Shown here one piece after another: positions 1 through 9,420 of a stretch of DNA of 13,512 bases (within the stretch, counting starts at the first letter, position 1; the number at the start of each line of letters is the position of its first letter). The notes under the pieces were generated by a model. That model searched no databases and had not been told where the DNA came from. It saw only the letters and a list, made by a program, of their open reading frames with translations. This DNA is from Conidiobolus incongruus B7586 (taxonomy: Eukaryota > Entomophthoromycota > Entomophthoromycetes > Entomophthorales > Conidiobolaceae). The stretch covers positions 1-13,512 of the forward strand of contig JNEM01016063.1 of NCBI GenBank assembly GCA_000697335.1, given 5' to 3'. The position numbers were made by a program, and so were the translations under genes.

Positions 1-33
1 TATATAATAACTTTTTTGATTAAAAAAATAATT
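1..33 (+). repeat. mariner left terminal inverted repeat (partial)
   Basis: TATAATAACTTTTTTGATT near the window start resembles the reverse complement of 6866-6898, which reads ATAGGAATTTTTTGTGATTG. A few small gaps and transition differences are needed to align them. The window seems to begin inside this repeat. The match is by eye in AT-rich sequence, so its position is supported more by the flanking context than by similarity alone. Confidence 0.5.
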
Positions 34-45
34 TTTTAAAATTAG

Positions 46-230
46 TTGTTTAATTTAATTATACTTAAACTAAATAGTAACCATCAAAAGTTTTTTATTT
101 TAGAATCAACAAAACTTAACCATAAACCCTCTAAAATCATTCAAAATTTACAAGCAGCTTTTAGTAATAAAATAATATCTAAATCAATAATTTATTGCTG
201 GGTTAATTACTTTAAAGCTAGGAGAAAAAC
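46..230 (+). pseudogene. mariner transposase, N-terminal part (helix-turn-helix region)
   Basis: The frame from 46 is open up to the insertion point and gives about 61 residues before running into the inserted LTR. It resembles the mariner N-terminal HTH_48 domain: an aliphatic/aromatic segment, then 'KIIQNLQAAFSNKIISKSI', then 'YCWVNYFKARRKT', matching the family pattern of a conserved Trp and Phe followed by a basic stretch. A stop lies in frame at 43-45, so 46 (TTG) is only the first sense codon; the true ATG may be mutated. The gene is cut after 230 by chromovirus A and resumes in the same frame at 5955. Family knowledge: this part binds the terminal inverted repeats. This is a fossil half-gene, not a small host protein. 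Confidence 0.8.
226..230. repeat. 5-bp target-site duplication (left) of chromovirus A
   Basis: AAAAC directly before the 5' LTR is repeated at 5950-5954 directly after the 3' LTR. Five bases is the usual duplication length for Ty3/gypsy insertions. The mariner reading frame is restored in phase when one copy and the element are removed, which supports the boundary. Confidence 0.88.
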
Positions 231-629
231 TGTTAAAAGATTAATTCTTTAAATTTTTATATGCACTTTCATATAATTCAATTAACTATAAATTATATAA
301 TTAATTTATACTTATATAATTAAACTAATTATATAAATAGTGTTGAATTATTTAATAGACTAGGTTTTTCTTTTTCTTCTTAATTCTTACTATTTTTTAC
401 TTTTACACTATTTTTAAAATTAAAACTATTTTCTATTAATATCATAGTATATTAATACTACCTAATATAAATTTTAATATATTAGTAACTTACCCTAGTT
501 TAAAGTTTAATTAAACTTTATTTATATTTGTATACTATAGCTACACTATATTACTATATTCTACACCTTAATACTTTTATATTAAGTTTTCTTCTATATT
601 ATATTAATTTCATTACTACTATACTTATA
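231..629 (+). repeat. 5' LTR of chromovirus A
   Basis: The 399-bp direct repeat aligns without gaps to 5551-5949. It starts with TGTTAAAA and ends with CTTATA, where the family's terminal TG...CA has partly decayed to TA. It contains a perfect 12-base palindrome AATTATATAATT at 291-302, also present at the same offset in the 3' LTR. In this family the LTR would carry the promoter and polyadenylation signals. I cannot point to either with confidence in such AT-rich sequence. Confidence 0.93.
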
Positions 630-647
630 TAGTAACAACAATAAAAC
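630..647 (+). promoter_or_regulatory. primer-binding-site remnant of chromovirus A
   Basis: TAGTAACAACAAT follows the 5' LTR directly. It looks like a G-to-A decayed form of the TGGTAGCAGC-type sequence complementary to the 3' end of initiator methionine tRNA, a common primer for fungal Ty3/gypsy elements. Position is strong evidence; the tRNA identity is inference. Confidence 0.55.
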
Positions 648-819
648 TATTAAAATCCTATTAGAAATTAATAACTATCTGTATTAAATCTAATTATTAC
701 TATTTTAAATTTTATCTATAATTTATTTTATTTAAATTTAACACTATATACTATAATACTACTAAAAAAAAATACCCTCTTACTATTTTAATAATGATAG
801 TAGTTTAATTATTAAATAA

Positions 820-1720
820 ATCTAAAACTTTAGTTTTTAAAAGCTTACTACCCTCTAAAAAACTTATATTAAATAACTTCTGATTGAAAAAAACATGTTT
901 CAAAGAGTTTAAATTCAATAAACTAGCTACTTTATTATAATTAATATATCAAACTATCTCTTTAGTATTTTTAAAAATAAATTAACTATTTATAATAGTT
1001 TTAAAAACCTTTACAAGCTTAAAAACTATATTAATAATATAAAGAATTATTTTAATTTAATCCTAAATAAAAATCTTAAGAATATCTTTAAATTAGCTAC
1101 TTTTTTTTAGAAAAATCTATTTATACCTGGTAGTTAACTCATTATAAATTTAATCCTAAAGAATCTTTAAAAAGATAGCTTATTACAAAAATATAAACTT
1201 TTAAACAATTAGAAAAAGCCTTTAAAAAAAGTTATTACTTAAAAGATTAAGTTTAATTAACAAGAGAAAAGCTTTTTTAACTTAAATAAAAAACTTCTAC
1301 AAGATAATTAATTGAGAAATTTAATGAGATATATTTAAATATATTAAATATTACTGAAGAAGAACAAATCTACAAACTATTATAATACTTTAACCTTTAA
1401 GTAAAGCTTTAATTAGTTAGTAAGAAACACTTTGATAATATATTTTTTTCTAATATTTATAATATAATAATTATAATTAATGATATTTTTTACTCTATAA
1501 CTAAATTTTCCCACCTTAAGAATTAATCTTTTAAATTTTATTTTAACCTACTTAAGTCTCAAATGATAAATGTTTCTGCTTTAAAGCTTTATAAAAAAAC
1601 CTTTAGTAAAGAAGTTAAAACCTACTTAAGAATAAACAAAGGTTGTTACTATAGCTGAAAAACTTAAGTTAATTATAAAGCTAATAAATATCTTTTAAAA
1701 AAACAATATTTATTTAATTT
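820..1720 (+). pseudogene. gag region of chromovirus A
   Basis: Fragments resemble the Ty3/gypsy Gag capsid. The clearest is near 1313-1381, where 'EIYLNILNITEEEQ' fits the conserved 'F...Y..i..lteeek' segment of retrotransposon Gag. A possible degenerate zinc-knuckle region lies near 1630-1690, just before the protease. Gag would form the particle that packages the element's RNA. The region is heavily broken and its start cannot be fixed. The stretch from 648 to about 820 is untranslated leader or unrecognisable gag. Confidence 0.6.
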
Positions 1721-1969
1721 TCAATAATCTTAACCTACCAACTATAAATTAAACTTGAATAATATTAATATAATCTTAAAATTATCTTTTTCACAGTTAA
1801 TTAGTAGATTCTAGTCTAATCCACAAAAGTTCTAATAGACTACTGATTCTATAAATTTAATTATATATACTACAGAAATATAACTAATTAAACTACTAGA
1901 AACTAAAAATATTCTAGTAACTAATCTATCTTATAACTTTTTACCTTTAACTATCACCCTATTGTTTGT

Positions 1970-2310
1970 GTTAATTAGTTTTTTTATTAATATACTTGTG
2001 AATATTTTAATTGATTCTAGTTATTCTAGTTATTTTAACTATATTATTTCTTCTTTTATTATTGTAAAATTATCTTTACCTATATAAAAAAATAACTTGA
2101 TAATTAAATATACTAATAACTTAATAGAATAAACATCTGGTATTATATCTAGATATTTATTATTATCTCTTAACTACTCTTAACATATTAAATTTTTAAT
2201 TGGTAACATTAGTTATAATTTTATACTAGGTTAAAATTAGTTTGAATATTGTAATTTTATATTTATAAATATTACCTTAAAAAGTTACAAATCTATTTTT
2301 TCTATTCTAA
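1970..2310 (+). pseudogene. aspartic protease region of chromovirus A
   Basis: 'LIDSSYSSYF' near 2007-2040 matches the retroviral-type aspartic protease active-site loop (hydrophobic-hydrophobic-D-S/T-G/S-x-S). It is followed by the expected 'F...KLSLP' segment and, further on near 2215-2265, by a stretch fitting the second half of the fold. It sits between gag and RT as expected. The linker at 1721-1969 holds nothing else I recognise. Broken. Confidence 0.7.
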
Positions 2311-2689
2311 AAGAAATTAGTAGAATTAATCTTAAAAAATTTATATCACCCTATTATAAAACTATTAAATACTATACCTAATACTAATTTTAAAATTATA
2401 GCAAATAATTTTAATATTCTAAACAAATATTAATGTAAAAAACTAATTAAAAACCTTAATAATTTATAAAAATATATATTTATTAATTACTTAACTATTA
2501 ATACTTTATTTGTTAATTTCAATGAAGTTATATCTAATAACCACTTCTTATATAATATAGTAAGTTAATTTGCTAATGTTTTTGAACTTATAAATAAATT
2601 ACCTTTTAAACATAGTATTAAACATAAAATTAAACTACTTTTTAGTATATAACTATACTTAAAACTTATTTACCATTTGTTTCTTGAAT

Positions 2690-3290
2690 AATATTAAACT
2701 TTAAAAGAAGAAATCTAAAAACTATTTAAAAATAGGTATATTAAACCTTTTCCCTCACTATAAAAATTTCTAGTTCTTTTTATAAAAAAAACTAATGGTG
2801 GTTAGAGATTATATATTATTAACTATGTTTTAAACTTTAAAACTATTAAAGATAAAACTTTATTACTAAACCTATATAATGTTAAAGATAAACTACTTAG
2901 ATTAACTATATTTATTAAACTAGATGTTAAAAATAAAAATTATAATATTAAAGTTAAAGAAAATTCTATCCCTTTAATTATTTTCAATACTCTTTTAAGC
3001 CACTATAAATTTACTATTATAAACTTTAAATTGTGTAATACTTTTGTAACTTTTACTTAATTTATAAATTCCCTTTTTAACTTTATCTTTAATAAGTTTA
3101 TTATCACTTACTTTTATAATATTCTAATTTATTTAAAAACTAAAGAAGAATATATTTAACATGTTAATTAAATCTTACAAATTATTTAAAAACATAAATT
3201 ACCTTTAAAATTATTAAAATACATCTTTAGTATCTCTTCTGTCTTTTTCTGTGGTTATATTATTTCCTCTTAAAGAATTAATATTAATCC
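2690..3290 (+). pseudogene. reverse transcriptase region of chromovirus A
   Basis: A clear Ty3/gypsy RT fossil. 'LVLFIKKTNGG' near 2770-2802 matches the conserved 'pv.fVkKkdGg.R' block. 'FIKLDVKNKNYNIKV' near 2912-2956 matches the 'ftklDl..ay..i' block that carries the first catalytic aspartate. The active-site strand and the following 'ILIYLKTKEE' lie near 3119-3150, and the 'F.Gy.iS' block that ends the palm/thumb region lies near 3240-3275. The enzyme would copy the element's RNA into DNA inside the particle. The region from 2311 to 2689 is the protease-RT linker with only weak similarity. Confidence 0.88.
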
Positions 3291-3970
3291 AACTAAACTC
3301 AATAGTGTTAAATTTTATACTATATCTATTAATAAAAATTAGCTTATGTTTATACTTAGATTATTAAATTACTTTAAAAATTTTATTGATTCTTTTATTG
3401 AACTTATTACTTCTTTTATTTATCACTTAAAAAAAACTCTCTTTTTGAATAAACTCTATTATACACTTTTTATATAAATGCTTCAATTTTCTATATTACT
3501 AATACTCTTGCTTTATTTATCTTTAATCTAAAACTACCTACCATTATCTTTATTAACTCTAGTTTTTTTATAATTAGTAGATAGTTAACTTAGTTTGAAT
3601 TTTATTTATATTTTATCTTATAACTATAAGATAAAATAATAAATAAAAGAGAATAGGTTAAATTTAACCCTATAAATATTATCTTAAAACTAATAACATT
3701 CTAGTTAAGAAAAATAAAACCAACTGAATTGAAATACCTAGTTTATAAACAAAAACTTTTTGTTTTAGTAGAAATAATTAAAAATCACTTATATTTCTTG
3801 TTTTGCAATTTTTTTTAGTATTTACAAATTATAAATTACTTATCTACTTAAATACTCAAAAGGATTTATTAAGAAAATAAATTAAATAGATTAAAATTAT
3901 CTAAGTTTATCTTTTCTTTATTCAATATCTTTTAGGTTAATAAAATTATATTGTAGATACTTTGTTTAAA
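3290..3970 (+). pseudogene. RNase H region and connection of chromovirus A
   Basis: After RT comes the tether, near 3360-3440 ('NYFKNFIDSFIELITSFI', like 'YRrFI..fs.i..plt.l'). The RNase H domain follows, ending near 3890-3990 in a stretch that fits the 'i.YrpG..N..aD.LSR' block. The second chromovirus copy on the minus strand at 12857-13512 aligns to about 3373-4030 of this region, which gives an independent check of its extent. Broken. Confidence 0.7.
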
Positions 3971-4079
3971 AATCTTACATACTTATTTTTTTATTCTAAT
4001 TGTAAAAACTGAGCAAATATTAACTCAATAATCATTTATAAAGAGAATAAAAAATTTATCAAAACTACTTTAAGAAACA

Positions 4080-5250
4080 CTATTAAATAATAATTTTTTT
4101 ATTTTAGTTAAAGAAGAACTCTTTAAACTATTAGAAAACTATTTAAAATATGTTAAAAGATTTAAAATTATCAATAACTTACTATATTATAATAATTATC
4201 TATATGTTTCTAATATTCCAAAGATTTAACAAACAATATTTAATAAATGTTATAATTTACCTGTTAAAAAACATTAAAACTAGTTAAAAACTGCTGAGAA
4301 AATTAAAACAAGGTACTATTAACCTTCCCTAGTTAAATTAGTTTAGAAATATAATAATACCTATAATATATGTTATAGAACTAAATATAATACTTAACTA
4401 AAATATAGTAAACTTATTCCCTTATAAGTCCCTAATAAAATTTAACAATAAATCTAACTTGATTTTATAGAAATTCTTAAATTAACAAATAAATATAATA
4501 ATTTACAAATTGTAATTGATTTATTTTTTAAATATACATATTTTATTCCTTGTTTCAAAACTTTTATAGTTAAAAATATTACACAATTGTTATTCTCTAA
4601 TATCTTTACTTATTATAAAATTCCACAAACTATTGTATTTGATAGAGATGTGTAATTTAACTTTTAATTCTAGAAGTCACTATCTTTTTCTTTTAAGATT
4701 AACCTAGCTATATCTATTACTAATTATTATTAAACCAATAAACTAATTGAAAAAACTATTAAAACCTTAAAGTAAATAATTAAAGCTTATATTAACATTA
4801 ATCAATTAAATTGAGATATTTATATTTACTAACTCTAATATTTATTTAATACTTTTATTAACAAATCAACAGGTTTTAGCCTTTATTTTATTAATTATAA
4901 TAAACATCCTAACTTAATAATTGCTTTAAAACTTTAAATCAACTTATCTTTAAAAATTGTTGAATTTTAATCTAATATCAAGCATATTAATTCCCTTATT
5001 AAATTTAACTTAGAAGAAAATTAAAAGATTATAGAACAATAATACTCAAAGTTATTTAGAAATCCCCTTAAATATAAAATTAACATGCTTGTATACTTAG
5101 AATAATTTATCCTTAAACCTACCTTACTTAAATCTAGCTTAAATCTAAAATACTTACTATTATATTATAATCCCTATAAAATTTAATCTATTGATTTAAA
5201 TTTTAAAAATATTACCTTAGAATTACCTTTAACTTTAAAGATCAACCCTA
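4080..5250 (+). pseudogene. integrase region of chromovirus A
   Basis: The zinc-binding HHCC part lies near 4200-4390. The catalytic core starts near 4450. 'TIVFDRDV' near 4630-4653 matches the block carrying the second catalytic Asp ('...iVSDRd..F'), and 'NKLIEKTIKTLK' near 4738-4773 matches the block carrying the catalytic Glu ('..G..Er.n..l'). Near 5250-5290 a 'HIFKIKPYFED' stretch corresponds to the 'HpVFHvS.Lkpy' block just before the chromodomain. The homologous part of copy B at 6914-7376 aligns to about 4030-4500. Broken. Confidence 0.85.
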
Positions 5251-5345
5251 CCTTTCACATATTTAAAATTAAACCATACTTTGAAGATTTTAACATTTTT
5301 CCTAGTTAATTAAAAACTTTAAAACTAGATTTAATTATTAATTAA

Positions 5346-5525
5346 GATAGAGAAGAAGAATACTATAGTAATTATATAATTAAGTTTAAATCTATTAGGA
5401 ATAAGCTTTATTTTTATATAAAATAGATAGGTTATCTTATTAAAAAAGCTACATAAGAACCCCTAGAAAATATTAAGAATACTTTAATTTATTATACCTA
5501 TTTACAAAAATCTAAAGAGTATGTC
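5346..5525 (+). pseudogene. integrase C-terminal chromodomain of chromovirus A
   Basis: 'EEEYYSNYIIKFKSI' followed by 'RNKLYFYIK' fits the chromodomain start ('E.EYeVE.Il..R...g...YLVKWkGY'), and the rest fits '..TWEP..nL.na...l..y'. This domain targets new insertions to chromatin marks and defines the chromoviruses. It is the last coding part before the polypurine tract. Broken, but the match over about 55 residues is strong. Confidence 0.85.
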
Positions 5526-5543
5526 TCTTTTAAAAAATTTACT

Positions 5544-5550
5544 AGGGGAG
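5544..5550 (+). promoter_or_regulatory. polypurine tract of chromovirus A
   Basis: AGGGGAG lies immediately before the 3' LTR, exactly where the plus-strand primer for reverse transcription must be. It stands out in a region where G runs are rare. Confidence 0.85.
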
Positions 5551-5949
5551 TATTAAAAAACTAATTTTTTAAATTCTTATATATACTTTTATATAATTCA
5601 ATTAAATATTAATTATATAATTAATTTATACTTATATAATTAAATTAATTGTATAAATATTGTTGAATTATCTAATAAACTAGGTTGTTCTTTTTCCTCT
5701 TAATTCTTATTATTTTTTACTTTTACACTATTTTTAAAATTGAAACTACTTTTTATTAATATTATAATATATTAATACTACCTAATATAAATCTTAATAT
5801 ATTAATAACTCACTTTAGTTTAAAGCTTAATTAAACTTTATTTATACTTACACACTACAGCTATACTATATTACTATATTCTACACCTTATTGCTTTTAT
5901 ATTAAGTTTTCCTCTATACTATATTAGTTTTACTACTACTACACTTATA
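5551..5949 (+). repeat. 3' LTR of chromovirus A
   Basis: The 399-bp partner of the 5' LTR aligns without gaps. Ends are set by the polypurine tract on the left and the AAAAC duplication on the right. Differences from the 5' LTR are about 43 by hand count, with only about five transversions. Confidence 0.93.
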
Positions 5950-5954
5950 AAAAC
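5950..5954. repeat. 5-bp target-site duplication (right) of chromovirus A
   Basis: AAAAC, identical to 226-230. The mariner reading frame resumes at 5955. Confidence 0.88.
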
Positions 5955-6817
5955 TACCTAAAACTTGTTAAAATCTAGAAAACTAATTTTAACTTTTACT
6001 TCTTTAATTATTAATAAAGTAAAAAAATATATTAAAAAGTACCTTTTTATTTTAGTTAGAGAATTATTAAAACACTTTAATATTAGTTACATAAGTATTT
6101 TATATATATTAAAGTTTAAATTAAAATTAATTAATAAAAATATAAAATAAATATCCTATAATTTAACTAAAGCTAAAAAAAAGCTAAAGTAGCTATTATT
6201 AAATAAAACTTACTAAAGTATAACTAGAAACCAAGGTTTTTACAATAAATTATTATAATTGATGAATCTTAAATTCCTTTGTATAATCATTTACTAAAAC
6301 ATAAATCAAAGTGTTAAATTAAGTTAAATAAACCCTTTCTACAAATTATTTAAATAAACACTTTATTAATAAATATATATTAATTGTTATAATAAATTAT
6401 AATAGTATATGTTATTTTTATTTAATTTTTAAAGGAAAATCAAATAATAATAAACTTTATATTTCTTTTTTAAATAAAACTATTTCTAATTGGTATTTTT
6501 AATATAATTTGAGAAGACCTATTATTTTACATAATAATTATAAAATACATAAATCTAAAGTTATAAAAAACTTTTTAATTAAAAATAACTAGAAAAAACT
6601 ACCACATCTAGTATATTCTTTAGATTATAACTTATGTGATTATAATTGTTTTAGGTAATTAAAAAACTAGCTTATCAGAAAGAAAATTTCTACAAGAAAA
6701 TTTAATTAGTTTGTGAAACATCAAATTTTAGTCTTTAATAAAAAAAATTATATTTTAAGTGTTAAATCCTTGCTAAAAGTATAGTAAAAAGTTATTAGAA
6801 ATAAAAGAAACTATTAA
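5955..6817 (+). pseudogene. mariner transposase, middle and C-terminal part (catalytic domain)
   Basis: It resumes in phase with the N-terminal part. 'VRELLKHFNISYISILYIL' (about 6055-6111) is the second helix-turn-helix, followed by 'YNLTKAKKKLK', the linker that usually reads 'W.ph.Lt..qk..R'. The first catalytic Asp is in 'IIIIDES' (GAT at 6261-6263). The second sits in 'ILHNNYKIHKS' (family LHDNARPH), where the codon at 6533-6535 is now AAT (Asn), as a G-to-A change would give. The third is in 'YSLDYNLCDY' (GAT at 6638-6640). Exactly 34 residues separate the last two, the mariner D34D spacing, and about 90 separate the first two. The reading frame changes between about 6190 and 6245 and again between about 6350 and 6431. 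Many tryptophan and glutamine positions are stops. The likely end is the TAA at 6815-6817. Confidence 0.88.
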
Positions 6818-6865
6818 TTTTATAATATATATTTATTTTTATTTTTTATATATTCAAATATCTAT

Positions 6866-6911
6866 TTTTTTTCAATCACAAAAAATTCCTATTATTTAAG
6901 TTACAAAGTAA
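6866..6911 (+). repeat. mariner right terminal inverted repeat
   Basis: The reverse complement of this stretch begins TTACTTTGTAACTTAAATAA and continues with the segment shared with the window start. Its outer edge coincides with the start of similarity to chromovirus copy B. The exact end is uncertain by a few bases. Confidence 0.5.
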
Positions 6912-7376
6912 TACTATAATTATTTGTTGATTTAAGAATTTCTATGAAATTAATTTAAATTTATTATTAATATTTATCAAAAACTTATAAAAAATAAGTT
7001 TACTATATTTTAATTAGGTATTATATTTAATTTTTTAATATATATTATAAGTATTAATATATTTTTAAATTATTTTAACTAAGTAAAGTTAATAATATTT
7101 TATTTTAATTCTCTTAATAAATTTTAATTAGTTTTAATATTTTTTAATAATTAAGTTATAATATTTAATAATATTATTTATTTAATCTTAAAAATATTAA
7201 GAATATATAAATAATTTTTATAATATAATTAGTTATCAATAATTTTAAATCTTCTAACATATTTTAATTAATTTTCTAATAATTTAAAGACTTTTTTAAT
7301 TAAAATAAAAAAATATTATTTATTGATATTTCTTAAAATAATTTAATAAATTTTTATTTTTTTTATTAATAATTAT
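6912..7376 (-). mobile_element. chromovirus copy B, integrase fragment (left piece)
   Basis: Read on the minus strand, this piece aligns nearly end to end with copy A at about 4030-4500, the integrase zinc-binding region and the start of the core. Shared landmarks include the AAATATAGTAAACTTATT stretch (A at about 4401-4418). It is even poorer in C and G than A. The mariner interrupts B on the low-coordinate side, and element C interrupts it at 7377. B is a fossil; only about 1.1 kb of it lies in this window. Confidence 0.85.
7372..7376. repeat. 5-bp target-site duplication (left) of element C
   Basis: ATTAT here pairs with ATCAT at 12857-12861, differing by one C/T. Both align to the same position in copy A (about 4028-4032), as expected for a duplicated target in the disrupted copy B. 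Confidence 0.72.
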
Positions 7377-7741
7377 TGTTGACTTTTTAAGTTTAGTTAG
7401 AGGGGATTATGTTTATTCTTAATCTCTAAGTTATCTTGTTTTTCTATATTTTATAGCTATAATAAAATTAAATTTTAATAGTTTTAGAATAAATTAACTA
7501 GACAAAATACTTATATAAATTAGTAACAAAGTATACCTTTATATTTTTTATTTCTAAGAAAAATTAAAATCAATTTATTTTCTAAAGTAATAAGAATCAC
7601 CTTTTTATAAAAATGTTAAATTCCTATGATTCCTCAAATAAAATTAAAATAAATAAATCTTAAATAATAAAATAATAAAATAATAAAATAGTAAAATAGT
7701 AAAATAATTGATTAACTCTATTTTTAGCTAATAACTTAACA
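7377..7741 (-). repeat. 3' LTR of element C
   Basis: A 365-bp direct repeat of 12499-12856. On the plus strand it starts TGTTGAC and ends TTAACA, so on the element's own strand it has canonical TG...CA ends. Shared landmarks are the 'TAGAGGGGATTA' block, 'AATAAATTAACTAGACAAAA' and 'TGTTAAATTCCTATGATTC'. It carries an internal 8-bp tandem repeat. Confidence 0.92.
7664..7703. repeat. 8-bp tandem repeat in 3' LTR of C (five units)
   Basis: Five units of ATAATAAA or ATAGTAAA in a row. The other LTR has four units at 12788-12819, which accounts for most of the 7-bp length difference between the LTRs. Confidence 0.85.
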
Positions 7742-7760
7742 TAACTCTCTAATCATTATG
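7742..7760 (-). promoter_or_regulatory. polypurine-tract remnant of element C
   Basis: On the minus strand, GATTAGAGAGTTA lies directly upstream of the 3' LTR. AGAGAG is a weak, decayed candidate for the polypurine tract, and position is the main evidence. Confidence 0.35.
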
Positions 7761-7789
7761 TTTATCTTTAAATTTAATGATTTTACAAA

Positions 7790-8840
7790 TCAAGTTAGCT
7801 AATGAAATATTTAATAAGACTAGGGTATATTTGGTTAAAAATAATAAGGGAAATAAGATGTTTTAGTTTATAATATAGTCTTGGGAATACCTTAATAATC
7901 TCTAAAAGTTTAATCTAAGGTCTATCTTTTTTATCTTTTGATTTATTATATCTTCTTTAATTATACAAGATTATGTCACTAAGTTTAAAGTATTTATTTT
8001 TAACACCTTATGTTTTATTCTATCTAGTCATCATTTTTACTTTACTGTTTAAATTATTCTGATAGGCTGAATCATAAATTTTAACCAATTCCTAACCTAT
8101 TTCTTCTATATAATTTTTATAGTAATTTTAACCTACATAACCTTTATAATTCTCTTATACTAATATTTTTGGTAGAGTAAGATTTTTAATATAAAGTAGC
8201 ATAAAAGGTGAATATCTAGTTTGTATATGTTAAGTAATTTTTATTACTATAAAAGTAATATTTAATCACTAACCCTATCTTTTATTATGATTTAAATTCA
8301 ACTTCTATAAAATCTTCTTCAACATACTAATTACTCTTTCAACTTTACTATTAAACTTAAGATGATATAAGTTTATAGTGTTATTTTCTATATCTAATTC
8401 AATATAAAATTTCTTTATACTTTTAGCAATGAATAATCAACTATTGTCATTGATAATTTTTTCTAGGAGATTATACCTAGTTATAATATCTTAAATAAAT
8501 TCTTTAATAACAGATTTACTCATTTAAGTTATAACTTTAACTTTAACCTATCTAGTAAAATAGTTAATATATATTATAATATATCTTTTCCCACTAGTAC
8601 TTTTAAAATCTATTTTAGCAAAATCTAATCTAACCTTATAAAAAGGTCTATAAACAAGGATTAGTATTATTAACCTAGGTTAATAGTGTAAAACATATTT
8701 TTAGCACTAAATACAACTAAAGACTATAAATTTACAATTGTTTAATATATTATTCTAATAATACTTTGATTTGATTAAATTAAATAGTTTTAATATACTT
8801 AAATACCTAGTATAGAATTTATAATATCTTTCTTACAATT
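7790..8840 (-). pseudogene. integrase region of element C
   Basis: Read on the minus strand. The zinc-binding region lies near 8830-8690. The core starts with 'FKSTSGKRYIIIYINYFT' (about 8620-8550), which fits the conserved 'gNryilvaiDyfTrw' block carrying the first catalytic Asp. 'YHLKFNSKVERVI' (about 8370-8330) fits 'YHPqtnGqvEr.n' with the catalytic Glu, and near 8200 'TRYSPFMLLY' fits 'TG.sPf.l.yG'. The tail down to about 7790 has a 'SDIILY' segment like the 'gdlVl' block of the C-terminal domain but no chromodomain I can see. The clear gypsy-type blocks make the call firm. Broken. Confidence 0.85.
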
Positions 8841-8899
8841 CTTTCTGTTGATTTAGTAATATCCACAACTTATCTATTTTAAAAGCTTTATCCTTTTTA

Positions 8900-9420
8900 A
8901 AGTTATTAATTATAGCATTTGAAAGTAAATACTCATTATCTTAAGTAATTAAAACCAACCTTGATAATATATTTGGTAAATAATTATCAATACCTTTCTT
9001 GTGTATAATATTAAAATTATAATTCATTAACTTTTCTATCTAGCTTATTCTCTTTCTTTTTAAATTTTGTTTAGTTTATAAGTAGGTAAAAGCTAAGTAA
9101 TTAGTAATTATAATAAATTTAGACCTAAATATATAAAGGTGAAATAGTTTTACTACCTATATAATAGGTAATCCCTCTTTATCTATAGTATTGTAGTTTT
9201 TTTTATTATCAGTTAAAATCTTAAAAGTATACTCAATAGGATAACAAAAACTATCTTCCTTATCTCTTTTTTAATTTAATATAGTATCTAATCTAACATT
9301 AGAGGTATTAGTCTCAATATAAAATTGTTTTTTGAAATTTAAAAATTTCAAAATTAGATTTTCAATTAACTTTTGTTTTAAGATATTAAATAATTTTTCC
9401 TCTTCTACACTTTATATAAA
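8900..9420 (-). pseudogene. RNase H region of element C
   Basis: Minus strand. 'FYIETNTSNVRLDTIL' (about 9325-9275) fits the RNase H block 'f.leTDASd.aiGavL'. 'NKKNYNTIDKEGLPII' (about 9215-9165) fits 'aE.NYst.ekE.Lai'. 'HKKGIDNYLPNILSR' (about 9005-8960) fits the closing 'h.pG..N..aDaLSR' block. It would remove the RNA template during reverse transcription. Broken. The stretch 8840-8900 is the linker to integrase. Confidence 0.85.

Larger units (their letters stand above)
231..5949 (+). mobile_element. Ty3/gypsy chromovirus copy A, full-length but decayed LTR retrotransposon
   Basis: A 5719-bp element bounded by two 399-bp LTRs and a 5-bp duplication. Inside, in order, are a primer-binding-site remnant, gag, aspartic protease, reverse transcriptase, RNase H, integrase with zinc-binding and core parts, a C-terminal chromodomain, and a polypurine tract. 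The protease-RT-RNase H-integrase order makes it Ty3/gypsy (Metaviridae), and the chromodomain makes it a chromovirus. It inserted into the mariner transposase gene. The structure is complete end to end, but the coding region has dozens of breaks, so it is a fossil. The two LTRs differ at about 43 of 399 positions by my count, nearly all transitions, so RIP-like decay rather than time probably made most of the difference. Confidence 0.93.
1..6911 (+). mobile_element. mariner (Tc1/mariner superfamily, D,D34D) DNA transposon, split by a chromovirus insertion
   Basis: A decayed mariner whose two halves (about 1-230 and 5955-6911) flank LTR element A. Without A and one 5-bp duplication it would be roughly 1.2 kb, the usual mariner size. 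The left end carries a short leader and then the N-terminal helix-turn-helix region of transposase; the right half carries the rest of the transposase and a terminal inverted repeat. The right boundary is inferred from where similarity to chromovirus copy B starts (about 6912-6914, with a possible TA target site at 6912-6913). The left terminus probably lies a few bases before the window, because the right inverted repeat extends about 13 bases further than its left partner. The element is dead: the transposase has many stops and at least two frame changes. Confidence 0.85.

Noticed and set aside
46-252. Open frame of 68 codons as a small host gene
   Set aside because: Its first 61 codons match the mariner transposase N-terminus, and the last few read into the LTR of chromovirus A.
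291-302. Palindrome AATTATATAATT as an operator or terminator
   Set aside because: It is kept in both LTRs of A, but such palindromes are expected by chance at this AT content; there is no evidence of function.
5965-6150. Open frame of 61 codons as an independent small protein
   Set aside because: It is the continuation of the mariner transposase (second helix-turn-helix), in phase with the part before the insertion.
6912-7376. Long mariner 3' untranslated region or unique AT-rich spacer
   Set aside because: It aligns on the minus strand with the integrase region of chromovirus A, which sets the mariner boundary near 6911.
7664-7703. CRISPR-like or satellite array
   Set aside because: The units are 8 bp, contiguous and without spacers, and they lie inside an LTR; this is a simple tandem repeat.
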